Positions 50,396 to 58,719 of a DNA stretch of 64,000 nucleotides are shown in pieces. Every line of letters begins with the position of its first letter. Position 1 is the stretch's first letter. The translations under genes were made by a program, and so were the position numbers. Location of the stretch: contig CP020563.1 of assembly GCA_002082585.1 (NCBI GenBank), forward strand, positions 1,854,001-1,918,000, written 5' to 3'. Source of the DNA: Kitasatospora albolonga (GTDB lineage Bacteria > Actinomycetota > Actinomycetes > Streptomycetales > Streptomycetaceae). The notes under the pieces are model-generated. The model searched no databases and was not told the DNA's origin. It was given only the letters and a program-made list of their open reading frames with translations.

Positions 50396-50974
50396 TCAGC
50401 CGAAGTCCGCCGTCTCCAGGTCGAAGCCGAAGGGCTCGGGGAGCGGGAGCGGCTTTCCGTACGGGATGGTGAGGTGCTGGCGGTAGTCGTCGCCCTCCGG
50501 GTCGCTGAACAGCGTCACCGAGGCGGCGTCCCGGTCGATGAGGAGGTGGAGCGGGATGCCTCCGCGCGCGTAGCAGCGGCGCTTGGCCTCGCGGTCGGAC
50601 TGGGGCTTGGTGGAGGTCACCTCGACGACGAGGGCGACGCCTTCGCAGGGCATCCAGGGGTCGGCGCCACGGAAAAGCCTCAGCTCAAGGGGGGCGAACG
50701 TACCGTCGGGGATGGCGTGGTTCTTCGGGCAGCCACCGCCGCTGCGGAGCTTGAGGCCCTTGTTCCCGGAGAACTGCATCCGCGTACGGGCACGCCTGGC
50801 CACTTGGTCCACGATCAGCCCGATGTAGTCCTCGTGGTCCCCGTCCGGCGGCGGCGTCACGACAATCTCCCCCTCGATCAGTTCCGCCCGGAAGCCTTCC
50901 GGCGTGTCCAGGGCCAGGAAGCCCTCCAGAAGGACTTCCGCCTGCGTGAGCGGCTCGTGCGCCATGGCAGTCAT
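50396..50974 (-). CDS. Uma2-family PD-(D/E)XK protein
   Basis: A 192-residue Uma2 (DUF820) protein with a restriction-endonuclease-like fold. AELIEGEIVVTPPP opens the domain; IPDGTFAP and VVEVTSTKP supply the PD and ExK-like active-site residues. Uma2 proteins are very common in Streptomyces and cyanobacteria, and their biological roles are mostly unknown. ATG at 50974 is chosen: AAGGAG lies 6 bases upstream, whereas a longer frame to 51202 runs through the MerR promoter. It may be co-regulated with, but is divergent from, the MerR gene. Confidence 0.88.
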   Translation of the reverse strand: MTAMAHEPLTQAEVLLEGFLALDTPEGFRAELIEGEIVVTPPPDGDHEDYIGLIVDQVARRARTRMQFSGNKGLKLRSGGGCPKNHAIPDGTFAPLELRLFRGADPWMPCEGVALVVEVTSTKPQSDREAKRRCYARGGIPLHLLIDRDAASVTLFSDPEGDDYRQHLTIPYGKPLPLPEPFGFDLETADFG

Positions 50975-51115
50975 GTCACGCTCCTTCCTCGGTCGCTTGC
51001 CAGACTGGGACATCGGGGGACCAGCCGTCCGTGAGAGGGGAGTTCTTCCCCCGATCGTGGCACAGCTCCATGCCACGTGGAGGAAGGCTCCGGGCCCCTC
51101 GGCCGAAGCCGGTGC

Positions 51116-51140
51116 TTGACCTTGCCGCGACGTCATGGTT
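51116..51140 (+). promoter_or_regulatory. MerR-type promoter/operator candidate
   Basis: A -35 TTGACC (51116-51121) is followed by an imperfect dyad ACCTTG-N9-CATGGT (51119-51139), the usual layout of MerR operators sitting in a long spacer. The -10 box is not clear. Confidence 0.5.
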
Positions 51141-51152
51141 TCTCCTGGCCTC

Positions 51153-51908
51153 ATGCGTATCGGAGAGATCGCCGCGCTCGTCGGAGTCACCTCCCGGGCC
51201 ATCCGGCACTACCACCACATCGGGCTGCTGCCCGAACCCGCCCGGCGGGCCAACGGCTACCGGGCGTACACCGTACGCGATGCCGTACTGCTGGCCCGCA
51301 TCCGGCGGCTGACCGAGATCGGGCTCTCCCTGGACGAGGTACGGGACGTGCTCGCGGACGACGCGGGGCGGGAGCTGGCCGAGGTCCTGAGCGAGCTCGA
51401 CGCGGACCTGGCCCGGCAGGAGCGGGAGATCCACGAGCGGCGGCAGGTGCTGGCCGCGCTGCTGGAGGCGCCGCCCGCCTCGGACGGGCCGCTCTCCCCC
51501 GCCCTGGCCGCCCTGCTGGAACGGGCGCCCGCCACCGGGTCCCCCGCCGCGGCGAAGGACCGCGAGCATCTGCTGTTGCTGGACGCGGCGGGCGACGGGG
51601 CAGGGGCCGAGCTGTACGCGGCGCTGCGGCCGCTGGCCGACGACCCCGGGGTGGCGGTGCTGTACGAGCGGCTCGACGAACTGGCCGGGGCCCCGGCGGA
51701 CGACCCCCGTGTCCCCGCGCTGGCGGCCGACCTCGCCGCCGCCGTACCGGACGAGGTCCTGGCGGTGATCCCGGAGGGCGAGCCGTCGGCGGCGGGGTGG
51801 GGCCGGGTAGTGCTCGACGACTATCCGCCCGCGCAGCGCGAGGTGGTGCGCCGGGTGATGGAGACGCTGGCCGCACGGATGCGAAGGAGGACGTCATGGG
51901 AGCAGTGA
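51153..51908 (+). CDS. MerR-family regulator
   Basis: A 251-residue MerR regulator. The winged helix-turn-helix (residues 1-70) reads MRIGEIAALVGVTSRAIRHYHHIGLLPEP, then RRANGYRAYTVRDAVLLARIRRLTEIGLSLDEV, followed by a dimerising coiled coil (LSELDADLARQEREIHERRQVL) and a 150-residue C-terminal effector domain with no Cys pattern of metal sensors. The dyad just upstream suggests self-regulation. The ATG at 51153 starts the classical motif. Its 3' end overlaps the next gene by 13 bases, so they are co-transcribed. Confidence 0.92.
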   Translation: MRIGEIAALVGVTSRAIRHYHHIGLLPEPARRANGYRAYTVRDAVLLARIRRLTEIGLSLDEVRDVLADDAGRELAEVLSELDADLARQEREIHERRQVLAALLEAPPASDGPLSPALAALLERAPATGSPAAAKDREHLLLLDAAGDGAGAELYAALRPLADDPGVAVLYERLDELAGAPADDPRVPALAADLAAAVPDEVLAVIPEGEPSAAGWGRVVLDDYPPAQREVVRRVMETLAARMRRRTSWEQ

Positions 51909-52600
51909 GGGAGGGGCGCGTGCGTACGCGGGTGGCCTCGGCCGTGGACCGGGGGGTGCCCGTCGTGGTGCGGCGGCTGGTGGCGCACGAGTTCCGGGCG
52001 CTGCACAGCCTCGGACTCTGGACCGTACGCCGTCGGCACCGGCTTCCGGAGGGGGCGCGGCCCTTCCCGTACACCGAACCGCAGACCGGGACCATGTGGG
52101 TGTTCTTCTTCGTCTCCGTCCTGGAGACCGTGGTGCTGGCCCTGGTGATCCCCTGGCCGCTGGTCCACCAGATCCTGCTGGTGACAGGCGTGTACGGGGT
52201 GCTGTTCGTCATCGCCCTGCACGCGAGCTGCGTGACCCGGCCGCATCTGGTGGAGCGCGACGGTTCGCTGCGGCTGCGCTACGGCGCGCTGTTCGATCTG
52301 CGGGTGCCCGCCACCGTCATCGCCTCCGTCCGGGTCGAGCGGTGCTACTCGGGCAGCGGGATCGTGCGGGTCGGCGAGGACGGGAGCCTCGATCTGGTGG
52401 TCGCCGGGCAGACCACGGTGGTGGTGGAGCTGACGGAAGGGGTGGAGTACGTACGGCCGCTGGGGCGGCGCGGGACCGCCCGGACGCTCCGGTTCCACGC
52501 GGACGACCCGCGGGCGATGGTGGCGGCGCTCATGGAGAGCGCCGCACCGCTCACGCCGGAGCGAACAGCACCGACCTCGCCGCCGGGCCCGCCCGCGTGA
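51896..52600 (+). CDS. Membrane protein coupled to MerR regulator
   Basis: A 234-residue protein with two helices (MWVFFFVSVLETVVLALVIPWPLV and ILLVTGVYGVLFVIALHA) in the middle, a basic N-terminal domain and a C-terminal strand-rich PH-like domain (LVERDGSLRLRYGALFDLRVPATVIASVRVE). The family is not recognised with confidence. It overlaps the merR gene by 13 bases, with GAAGGAGG before the ATG, so it is a likely partner or target of that regulator. It also overlaps the convergent RNB gene by 50 bases at the 3' end. Confidence 0.78.
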   Translation: MGAVREGRVRTRVASAVDRGVPVVVRRLVAHEFRALHSLGLWTVRRRHRLPEGARPFPYTEPQTGTMWVFFFVSVLETVVLALVIPWPLVHQILLVTGVYGVLFVIALHASCVTRPHLVERDGSLRLRYGALFDLRVPATVIASVRVERCYSGSGIVRVGEDGSLDLVVAGQTTVVVELTEGVEYVRPLGRRGTARTLRFHADDPRAMVAALMESAAPLTPERTAPTSPPGPPA

Positions 52601-53999
52601 GCCGGACCCGTAGCCGCTCCCCCAGCGGGAGCGGGGCCGTCCCGCCCTCGATCCGGCCGACGACCGCCGGGTCCCGGAGGTGGACCGTGCCGGTGGCCGG
52701 GTTCCGGTCCCCGACATCGACCACGTACGCGTCGAAGAGTTCGCCCACCCTCCCCTCCAGCAGCGCCGCCTCCACCAGGTCGACGCAGGCCCGCTCCACG
52801 GTGTTCGCCCGGCGCGTCCCCTCGGCCATCTCCTTCGGGAGGGCGGGGAGGGCCTCCCGTACCCACTCCGGGGGCTCCTTCCCCGCGGTCGCGGCGAGGC
52901 AGAGTTCGGAGGCGTACCGGTCGACCAGGCGGCGCAGCGGGGCCGTGCAGTGCGTGTAGAGGTCGGCCACAGCCGCGTGCACGGCGGGGTCGGGCAGGTC
53001 GCCGTGGTCGAAGGCGGTGTAACCGGCGCCGCGCAGCAGGGTGGTGCACTCCTGGAGGAACGCCGCGTGGTGGGGCAGTTCCGGGTTCAGGGAGCGGACG
53101 ACCCGCGCGTACGGGACGTGGTGCGGCCAGTCGACGCGCAGGGCGCGGGCGGACCGCCGCAGCCGGGCCACCGCCCCGTCCGGGGCGGTCGGCAGGGTGC
53201 GCAGGATGCCGGTGCCCGCCTCGGCCATGAGGTGGGCGGCGGCGGTCCCGGTGAGGAGCGAGATCTGCGCGTTCCACGCCTCGGCGGGGAGCGGGGCGCG
53301 GTAGGCGAGGCCGTAGGCGCCGTCGTGGCCGGTGATCTGCTGCTCGGGGACGTCGAGCGAGATGCCGCCCCGGGCCAGCTCCTGTTCCTCGCGCAGCCGT
53401 CCGATCTCCCGGAGCAGGGCGAGGGGTTCCTCGGCGGTACGGGCGTCGATCCGCCGCTGCACGCCCGCGTAGTCGAGCTTGGCGCGGCTGCGGACCAGGG
53501 CACGGCGTACGTCGGTGGCGGTGGCCCGCCCGTCGCTGTCCAGGTCGATCCGCCAGAGCGCGGCCGGGCGGACCTCCCCGGGGAGCAGGCTGGCCGCGCC
53601 CTCGGAGAGGACGGTGGGGTGGAGGGCGACGCGGTCGTCGGGGAAGTAGAGGGTGGTGACCCGGCGGTGGGCCTCCGCGTCGAGCGCCCCGCCCGGCCGG
53701 ACGAAGGCGGCGACGTCCGCGATGGCGTAGTGCACCCGGTAGCCGCGCCCGTCCCGGCGGCGCTCCAGGTGCATCGCCTGGTCCAGGTCCGTGGACGCGG
53801 GTGGGTCGATGGTGAGGAAGGGGAGGTCTGTGGCGTCCTCGTGGGCCGACAGGTCCGGGTCCCGTACGGCCGCCTCCGCCTCGGCCATCGCCTCGGCGGG
53901 GAAGGCGGCGGGCAGGTCGAGTTCGGTCCGCAGGTCGCGCAGGGCGGCCCCGAGCGAACAGTCGGCCGCTCCGGTCATACGCAGGTGGCGGCGGGGCAT
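52551..53999 (-). CDS. Short RNB-domain exoribonuclease
   Basis: A 482-residue protein of the RNase II/R superfamily. The RNB catalytic domain (about residues 50-360) has LTIDPPASTDLDQAMHLER, with the acidic metal-binding residues, and HYAIADVAAFVRPGGALDAEA; the C terminus ends in an S1-like stretch (ELFDAYVVDVGDRNPATGTVHL). The usual N-terminal cold-shock domains are missing, so it is shorter than RNase II (about 640) or RNase R (about 800). It probably degrades RNA 3' to 5'. The ATG has no ribosome site; TACGCT six bases upstream predicts a leaderless message. Confidence 0.9.
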   Translation of the reverse strand: MPRRHLRMTGAADCSLGAALRDLRTELDLPAAFPAEAMAEAEAAVRDPDLSAHEDATDLPFLTIDPPASTDLDQAMHLERRRDGRGYRVHYAIADVAAFVRPGGALDAEAHRRVTTLYFPDDRVALHPTVLSEGAASLLPGEVRPAALWRIDLDSDGRATATDVRRALVRSRAKLDYAGVQRRIDARTAEEPLALLREIGRLREEQELARGGISLDVPEQQITGHDGAYGLAYRAPLPAEAWNAQISLLTGTAAAHLMAEAGTGILRTLPTAPDGAVARLRRSARALRVDWPHHVPYARVVRSLNPELPHHAAFLQECTTLLRGAGYTAFDHGDLPDPAVHAAVADLYTHCTAPLRRLVDRYASELCLAATAGKEPPEWVREALPALPKEMAEGTRRANTVERACVDLVEAALLEGRVGELFDAYVVDVGDRNPATGTVHLRDPAVVGRIEGGTAPLPLGERLRVRLTRAGPAARSVLFAPA

Positions 54000-54320
54000 G
54001 GACCGAGCGTAGGCCGGAGGGCGGGAGGCGGCATCCGGGGCGCGTCCGTGCCCGTACGGCGCCGGGGGCGGGGGCAGCTGATGCTGTGCGGCACCGGGGG
54101 CCGAGCGGGGGCAGGGGCCGAACCGGGGAGCACGGCAGCCCGACGCCGTGGAGGCACCGGGACCCGTCCCCGTACGCCGTCCGGAAGCGGTCATCGCGAG
54201 GCCCGCACGCTCCGGGACCGTACCGGTGGCCCCGCCCCGTCCCCGTACCCTTGCCGGGGGACCCGGGAAGCCCGCACGCGGACCGGGCCCCGCTTGTCGT
54301 GCGTACGAAGGAGAACCGCC
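54000..54320. other. 321-bp divergent gap between RNB and yaaA genes
   Basis: The RNB -10 box TACGCT (minus, 54006-54011) is 6 bases from its start. A possible -10 TACCCT at 54246-54251 could serve yaaA with a leader of about 63 bases. The rest is GC-rich, with no gene or repeat seen. Confidence 0.45.
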
Positions 54321-55121
54321 GTGCTCGTGCTGTTGCCGCCCTCCGAAGGAAAGGCCGCCTCGGGGCGCGGGGCTCCCCTGAAGCCGGAGGCGCTGTCGCT
54401 GCCGGGGCTCGCCGAGGGGCGGGCGGCGGTCCTGGACGAGCTGGTCGAGCTGTGCCAGGCGGACGAGGAGAAGGCCCGCGAGGTGCTCGGGCTGAGTGTG
54501 GGGCTGCGGGGCGAGGTGGGGAAGAACGCGGAGCTGCGGACCGCCGGGACCCGGCCGGCCGGGGAGCTGTACACCGGGGTGCTGTACGACGCCCTCGGTC
54601 TGGCCTCCCTCGACGCGGACGCCCGGCGCCGCGCGGCGAAGTCGCTGCTGGTCTTCTCCGGGCTCTGGGGCGCGGTCCGGATCGGGGACCGGATTCCGCA
54701 CTACCGCTGCTCGATGGGCGTGAAGCTCCCCGGTCTCGGCGCGCTCGGCGCGTACTGGCGCACGCCCATGGAGACGGTCCTGCCCGAGGCCGCCGGGGAC
54801 GGGCTCGTCCTGGATCTGCGGTCCGCCGCGTACGCGTCCGCGTGGAAGCCCAAGGGTGAGGTCGCCGCGCGGACCGCGAGCGTGCGGGTGCTCCAGTCGC
54901 AGATCGTGGACGGGGTGGAGAAGCGGTCCGTCGTCAGCCACTTCAACAAGGCGACCAAGGGGCGGCTGGTCCGCGATCTGCTGTCGGCGGGAGCCCGGCC
55001 GAAGAACCCGGCGGAGCTGGTGGATGCGCTGCGCGATCTCGGGTACGTGGTGGAGGCCGAGGCCCCCGCGCGCGCCGGGCGGCCCTGGTCGCTCGATGTG
55101 GTGGTGACGGAGATCCACTGA
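54321..55121 (+). CDS. yaaA: YaaA/DUF328 peroxide-stress protein
   Basis: A 266-residue YaaA-family protein. In Escherichia coli YaaA limits intracellular iron and so reduces hydroxyl-radical damage under peroxide; relatives have a DNA-binding fold. Family motifs are LLPPSEGKA at the start, LFSGLWGAVRIGDRIPHYRCSMGVKLPG (seen here as VFSGLWGAVRIGD and IPHYRCSMG), LDLRSAAYASAW and VSHFNKATKGRLVRDL. GTG at 54321 follows GAAGGAG by about 7 bases. The KDPG aldolase gene follows after 63 bases on the same strand but has its own promoter. Confidence 0.93.
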   Translation: MLVLLPPSEGKAASGRGAPLKPEALSLPGLAEGRAAVLDELVELCQADEEKAREVLGLSVGLRGEVGKNAELRTAGTRPAGELYTGVLYDALGLASLDADARRRAAKSLLVFSGLWGAVRIGDRIPHYRCSMGVKLPGLGALGAYWRTPMETVLPEAAGDGLVLDLRSAAYASAWKPKGEVAARTASVRVLQSQIVDGVEKRSVVSHFNKATKGRLVRDLLSAGARPKNPAELVDALRDLGYVVEAEAPARAGRPWSLDVVVTEIH

Positions 55122-55130
55122 GGGCGTGTT

Positions 55131-55162
55131 GCACCTGACGCAACGGGCGTTGCAGCAGGTGC
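55131..55162. promoter_or_regulatory. Nested dyads before eda
   Basis: GCACCTG (55131-55137) pairs with CAGGTGC (55156-55162), and inside it GCAAC (55140) pairs with GTTGC (55149). The inner arm covers the -35 position, so this is a probable operator. Confidence 0.6.
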
Positions 55163-55178
55163 CCCGGGGCGGCAGGAT
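55150..55178 (+). promoter_or_regulatory. eda promoter, leaderless
   Basis: TTGCAG (55150) and CAGGAT (55173) are separated by 17 bases. The -10 box is 6 bases before the ATG at 55185. Confidence 0.55.
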
Positions 55179-55184
55179 GGGCCC

Positions 55185-55835
55185 ATGACCTCCTCCCTGC
55201 CGCCCGCCGCCCCCTCCGACACCTCCGTACTGGATCTCGCCCCCGTCGTCCCGGTCGTCGTCCTGCACGACGTGGCCGACGCGGTGCCGCTGGCGCGGGC
55301 GCTGGTGGCGGGCGGGCTTCCGGCGATCGAGGTGACCCTGCGGACGCCCGCCGCGCTCGACTCCATCCGGGCCATCGCCGCCGAGGTGCCGGGGGCGGTC
55401 GTCGGGGCCGGTACGGTCATCTCGCCGCAGCACGTACGGGACACCGTCGACGCGGGCGCCCGGTTCCTGGTCAGCCCGGGGTGGACGGACGCGCTGCTGG
55501 AGGCGATGCGGGAGGCCGGGGTGCCGTTCCTGCCCGGTGTCTCGACCACCTCCGAGGTGGTGGCCCTGCTGGAGCGCGGGGTGAGCGACATGAAGTTCTT
55601 CCCGGCCGAGGCGGCGGGCGGCACCGCCTATCTCAAGGCGCTCTCCGCCCCGCTCCCCCAGGCCCGGTTCTGCCCGACCGGCGGGATCTCCCTCGCCTCC
55701 GCGCCCTCCTACCTCGCCCTGCCGAACGTCGCCTGTGTGGGCGGGAGTTGGATGATTCCGGGCGACGCGGTGGCGGCGAAGGACTGGGACCGGGTGGCCC
55801 GGCTCGCGGCGGAGGCGGCGGCGCTGGGGGCCTGA
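55185..55835 (+). CDS. eda: KDPG/KHG aldolase
   Basis: A 216-residue class I aldolase that splits 2-keto-3-deoxy-6-phosphogluconate into pyruvate and glyceraldehyde-3-phosphate (Entner-Doudoroff and uronate routes), and also 4-hydroxy-2-oxoglutarate. Key residues are the Glu of AIEVTLRTP, the Schiff-base Lys in MKFFPAEAAGG and the phosphate-binding FCPTGGIS. The other pathway gene (edd) is not in the window. The ATG is probably leaderless, behind nested dyads that suggest sugar-acid-responsive control. It converges on the TauE gene with a 22-bp gap. Confidence 0.94.
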   Translation: MTSSLPPAAPSDTSVLDLAPVVPVVVLHDVADAVPLARALVAGGLPAIEVTLRTPAALDSIRAIAAEVPGAVVGAGTVISPQHVRDTVDAGARFLVSPGWTDALLEAMREAGVPFLPGVSTTSEVVALLERGVSDMKFFPAEAAGGTAYLKALSAPLPQARFCPTGGISLASAPSYLALPNVACVGGSWMIPGDAVAAKDWDRVARLAAEAAALGA

Positions 55836-55857
55836 GCCCGCGAGAAGCCGGCGCGCC

Positions 55858-56646
55858 TCAGCCCAGGATCTGCACCGCGTACAGCCCGCCGATCCCCAGC
55901 GCCAGCACCCCCAGCAGCAGCCGCAACGCGGTCTCCGGCAGCCGGGGCTGGAGGTGCGCGCCCAGGTATCCCCCGCAGAGTCCGCCCAGACCGCAGGCCA
56001 GGCCGAGTGTCCAGTACGGGGCGATGTCCCCGGTCACCGTCAGGGCGAGCAGCGCGTACGTCCCCGCGCCCACGACCGAGGTCACGAAGGTGGCGGCCAG
56101 CGCGGCCGGGGCCACCTTCGCGACCGGCATCCCGCGCCCGACGAGGATCGGGCCGAGGAGCGAGCCGCCGCCGATCCCGTAGATCCCGCCCGCCACCCCG
56201 ACGGCCAGGGCGAGGCGGGTGATGCTCCGGGGCGAGGGTTCCGGGCCCGGGGCCCTCGTGCGTGCGGCGCGGTGCAGCGTACGGAGGCAGAGCCAGCCGC
56301 CCAGCGGGAGCAGCAGCACCGCGATCAGCAGCCGGAACACCGACGGGCCCGGCACCGCGAAGACCCGGATCACCGCGCCGACGACGACCCCGGGGACCGT
56401 GCCCAGGACCAGCAGCCGGGTCAGGGGGCCGCGGAGGCCGCCGTTCCGGTGGTGGCGCAGCAGGGCGCCGGGGCCCGCCACCACGTTGTAGAGCAGGTTG
56501 GTGGGGGTGACCGCCGGGCTGGGCACCCCGAGCACGCTGACCTGGACCGGCAGCAGGAACACCGCCCCGGACACCCCGACCGGGGCGGTCACCACCGAGA
56601 TCAGCAGCCCGGCGGCGAAGCCGAGCAGCCCCGTCCCCCAGTCCAT
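55858..56646 (-). CDS. TauE/SafE-family membrane transporter
   Basis: A 262-residue, about eight-helix protein of the TSUP (TauE/SafE) family. The two inverted-repeat signatures are GFAAGLLISVVTAPVGVSGAVFLLP and GVAGGIYGIGGGSLLGPILV. The family exports sulfite, sulfoacetate or other organosulfur anions. It starts 16 bases after the RNase H/phosphatase gene on the same strand and so probably ends that operon. The link to those housekeeping genes is unclear; the substrate is unknown. Confidence 0.88.
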   Translation of the reverse strand: MDWGTGLLGFAAGLLISVVTAPVGVSGAVFLLPVQVSVLGVPSPAVTPTNLLYNVVAGPGALLRHHRNGGLRGPLTRLLVLGTVPGVVVGAVIRVFAVPGPSVFRLLIAVLLLPLGGWLCLRTLHRAARTRAPGPEPSPRSITRLALAVGVAGGIYGIGGGSLLGPILVGRGMPVAKVAPAALAATFVTSVVGAGTYALLALTVTGDIAPYWTLGLACGLGGLCGGYLGAHLQPRLPETALRLLLGVLALGIGGLYAVQILG

Positions 56647-56662
56647 CGAAGCCCCGTGGCCG

Positions 56663-57976
56663 TCAGCGCAGGTGCGAGGTGTCGTTGAGGAGGCGTACGG
56701 AGGCGTTGCCGTCCCCGTAGTACGCGACCGTGGAGATCGAGGCCGCCGACAGCTCCATCCGGAACATCGCCTGCGCCGGGGCCTCCAGCGCCAGCCGGAC
56801 CAGCGTCTTGATCGGGGTGACGTGGGTGACGAGCAGGACCGTGCGGCCCGCGTACCGGGCGGTCAGCCGGTCCCGGGCGGTCGCGACCCGGGCCGCGACC
56901 TCCGTGAAGCTCTCGCCGCCGCCCGTCGGCGCGGTGTCCGGCGAGGCGAGCCAGGCGGTCAGGTCGTCCCCGTACCGCTCACGTACCTCCCCGAACGTCA
57001 GCCCCTCCCACGCGCCGAAGTCCGTCTCGCGCAGGCCGTCCTCGATGCGGACGTCCAGGCCGAGGCGGTCCGCGACGGCGGCGGCGGTCTCGCGGCAGCG
57101 GCGCAGCGGTGAGCTGACGATCTCCTGGACCGTGCCGAGGGCCGCGAAGTGCGCGGCGGCCCGGGCGGCCTGGTCGCGGCCGGTGGCGGAGAGTTCGGGG
57201 TCGGTGCCGCCGCTGCCGGAGAACCGCTTCTCGGGGGTGAGCGCCGTCTCGCCGTGCCGGAGCAGGACGAAGGTGGCGGGCGCTCCGAGGTCGGGGGCGG
57301 CGGCCCAGCCGACCTGCGGGGCCGGGGTGGCGGCCACAGCGGTCACGTCGGCGGGCGCGGGTTCTTCCGGAGCGTCGACCTCGAACAGCGTCCCGGTATC
57401 AGCCCCGCCCCGCGCCGCCGCCGGCGCCGCACGGGCCCTCGCCGCTCCCGCCGCCGCGTCACCGGGCGGGCCCCGGTCAGGGAGCGGGGTGCGCGCGGGG
57501 GCGTCGAGCTCGGCCGTGGAGGCGGACGCCTCCCACTGCCTGCCCTCGCGCCCCGCGTCCATCGCCTCGTTGGCGAGCCGGTCGGCGTGCTTGTTCTGGG
57601 CGCGCGGAATCCACTCGTACGTGACCGAGGACGGCGGCAGCAGAGCGGCGGCCCGGGCCGCCAGCGGCTTCATGTCGGGGTGCTTGATCTTCCAGCGCCC
57701 CGACATCTGCTCGACCACCAGCTTGGAGTCCATCCGGACGTGGACCCTGAGGTCCGTGGGGTCCGTCTCCGGGAACAGCGCCTTCGCGGCCGTCAGACCG
57801 GCGATCAGGCCCCGGTACTCGGCGACGTTGTTCGTCGCGACACCGATGTACTCGGCGGCCTCGGCGAGGGTCTCGCCGGTCGCCGCGTCGAGGACGACCG
57901 CGCCGTAACCGGCGGGCCCCGGGTTGCCCCGGGAGCCGCCGTCGGCCTCGACCACCAGCCGGCGGACAGCGCTCAT
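56663..57976 (-). CDS. Bifunctional RNase H / acid phosphatase
   Basis: A 437-residue fusion. Residues 1-140 form a type 1 RNase H: Asp in VVEADGGSRGNPGPAGYG, Glu in NNVAEYRGL, Asp in RMDSKLVVEQ and Asp in NKHADRLANEA complete the catalytic set for cutting RNA in RNA:DNA hybrids. After an Ala/Pro linker, residues 230-437 are a CobC-like histidine phosphatase with LLRHGET and THVTPIKTLV. The same fusion is known as SCO2299 in S. coelicolor and Rv2228c in M. tuberculosis. Its ATG overlaps the upstream stop in TAATG, so it is coupled to the zinc-ribbon gene. Confidence 0.96.
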   Translation of the reverse strand: MSAVRRLVVEADGGSRGNPGPAGYGAVVLDAATGETLAEAAEYIGVATNNVAEYRGLIAGLTAAKALFPETDPTDLRVHVRMDSKLVVEQMSGRWKIKHPDMKPLAARAAALLPPSSVTYEWIPRAQNKHADRLANEAMDAGREGRQWEASASTAELDAPARTPLPDRGPPGDAAAGAARARAAPAAARGGADTGTLFEVDAPEEPAPADVTAVAATPAPQVGWAAAPDLGAPATFVLLRHGETALTPEKRFSGSGGTDPELSATGRDQAARAAAHFAALGTVQEIVSSPLRRCRETAAAVADRLGLDVRIEDGLRETDFGAWEGLTFGEVRERYGDDLTAWLASPDTAPTGGGESFTEVAARVATARDRLTARYAGRTVLLVTHVTPIKTLVRLALEAPAQAMFRMELSAASISTVAYYGDGNASVRLLNDTSHLR

Positions 57977-58719
57977 TACAGGCCCGACTCCGAGGTGCGG
58001 ACCAGGATGCGGTGGCAGTTCTCGCAGCGCAGCACCGTCTCGGGGGACGCGGACTTCACGTCGTTGACCTCGGCCATGTTCAGCTCCAGGCGGCAGCCCT
58101 CGCAGCGGCGCTGGTAGAGCCGGGCGGCGCCGACCCCGCCCTGCTGGGCGCGGAGCTTGTCGTACAGCTTCAGCAGGTCGGCGGGGATGACCTCGACGAC
58201 GACCTGGCGGTCCTTGGCCACCGTGGCGGCCTCGGCGTCCAGTTCGGCGGTGGCCGCGTCACGGCGGGCGGTGGCGTCGTCGACCTTGGCCTGGACGGCG
58301 GAGACCCGCTCGGTCAGCTCGGCGACCCGCTCCTGGGCGGACTCGCGGCGCTCCATGATCTCCAGGACGATGTCCTCCAGGTCGGCCTGGCGCTTGGCGA
58401 GCGAGGCGATCTCGCGCTGGAGGCTCTCCAGGTCCTTGGGCGAGGAGACCGCGCCGGAGTCCAGACGCTGCTGGTCACGGACGGCACGCTGGCGCACCTG
58501 GTCGACGTCCTGCTCGGCCTTGGTCTGCTCGCGGCTGGTGTCGCTCTCCTCGGTGGTGGAGGCGACCAGCAGGTCACGGAGCTGGGCGAGGTCGCTGCTG
58601 AGCTGCTCGATCTCGGCGTGCTCCGGCAGCGATGCGCGCTTGTGGGCGAGCTGGGCGAGGCGGGTGTCGAGGGCCTGGACGTCGAGAAGTCGGATCTGGT
58701 CGGCGGGCGCGGCGTTCAG
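57976..58719 (-). CDS. C4 zinc-ribbon coiled-coil protein (DUF164), CTG start
   Basis: A 247-residue protein with a long coiled coil (about residues 20-170, rich in Glu, Arg, Ala and Gln) and a C-terminal C4 zinc ribbon, CEGCRLELNM...CENCHRILV. Relatives are linked with nucleic-acid or flagellar assembly functions, but the role in actinobacteria is unknown. The conserved start (LNAAPADQIRLLDVQALD) is encoded from CTG 58719, which forms a CTGA overlap with the Nif3 stop and has GGAG seven bases upstream. No in-frame ATG, GTG or TTG exists nearby, so a CTG start is likely. Confidence 0.9.
   Translation of the reverse strand: MNAAPADQIRLLDVQALDTRLAQLAHKRASLPEHAEIEQLSSDLAQLRDLLVASTTEESDTSREQTKAEQDVDQVRQRAVRDQQRLDSGAVSSPKDLESLQREIASLAKRQADLEDIVLEIMERRESAQERVAELTERVSAVQAKVDDATARRDAATAELDAEAATVAKDRQVVVEVIPADLLKLYDKLRAQQGGVGAARLYQRRCEGCRLELNMAEVNDVKSASPETVLRCENCHRILVRTSESGL

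Noticed and set aside
50166..50486. Short open frames inside the RNase P RNA region
   Set aside because: The bases are fully explained by conserved rnpB structure on the minus strand.
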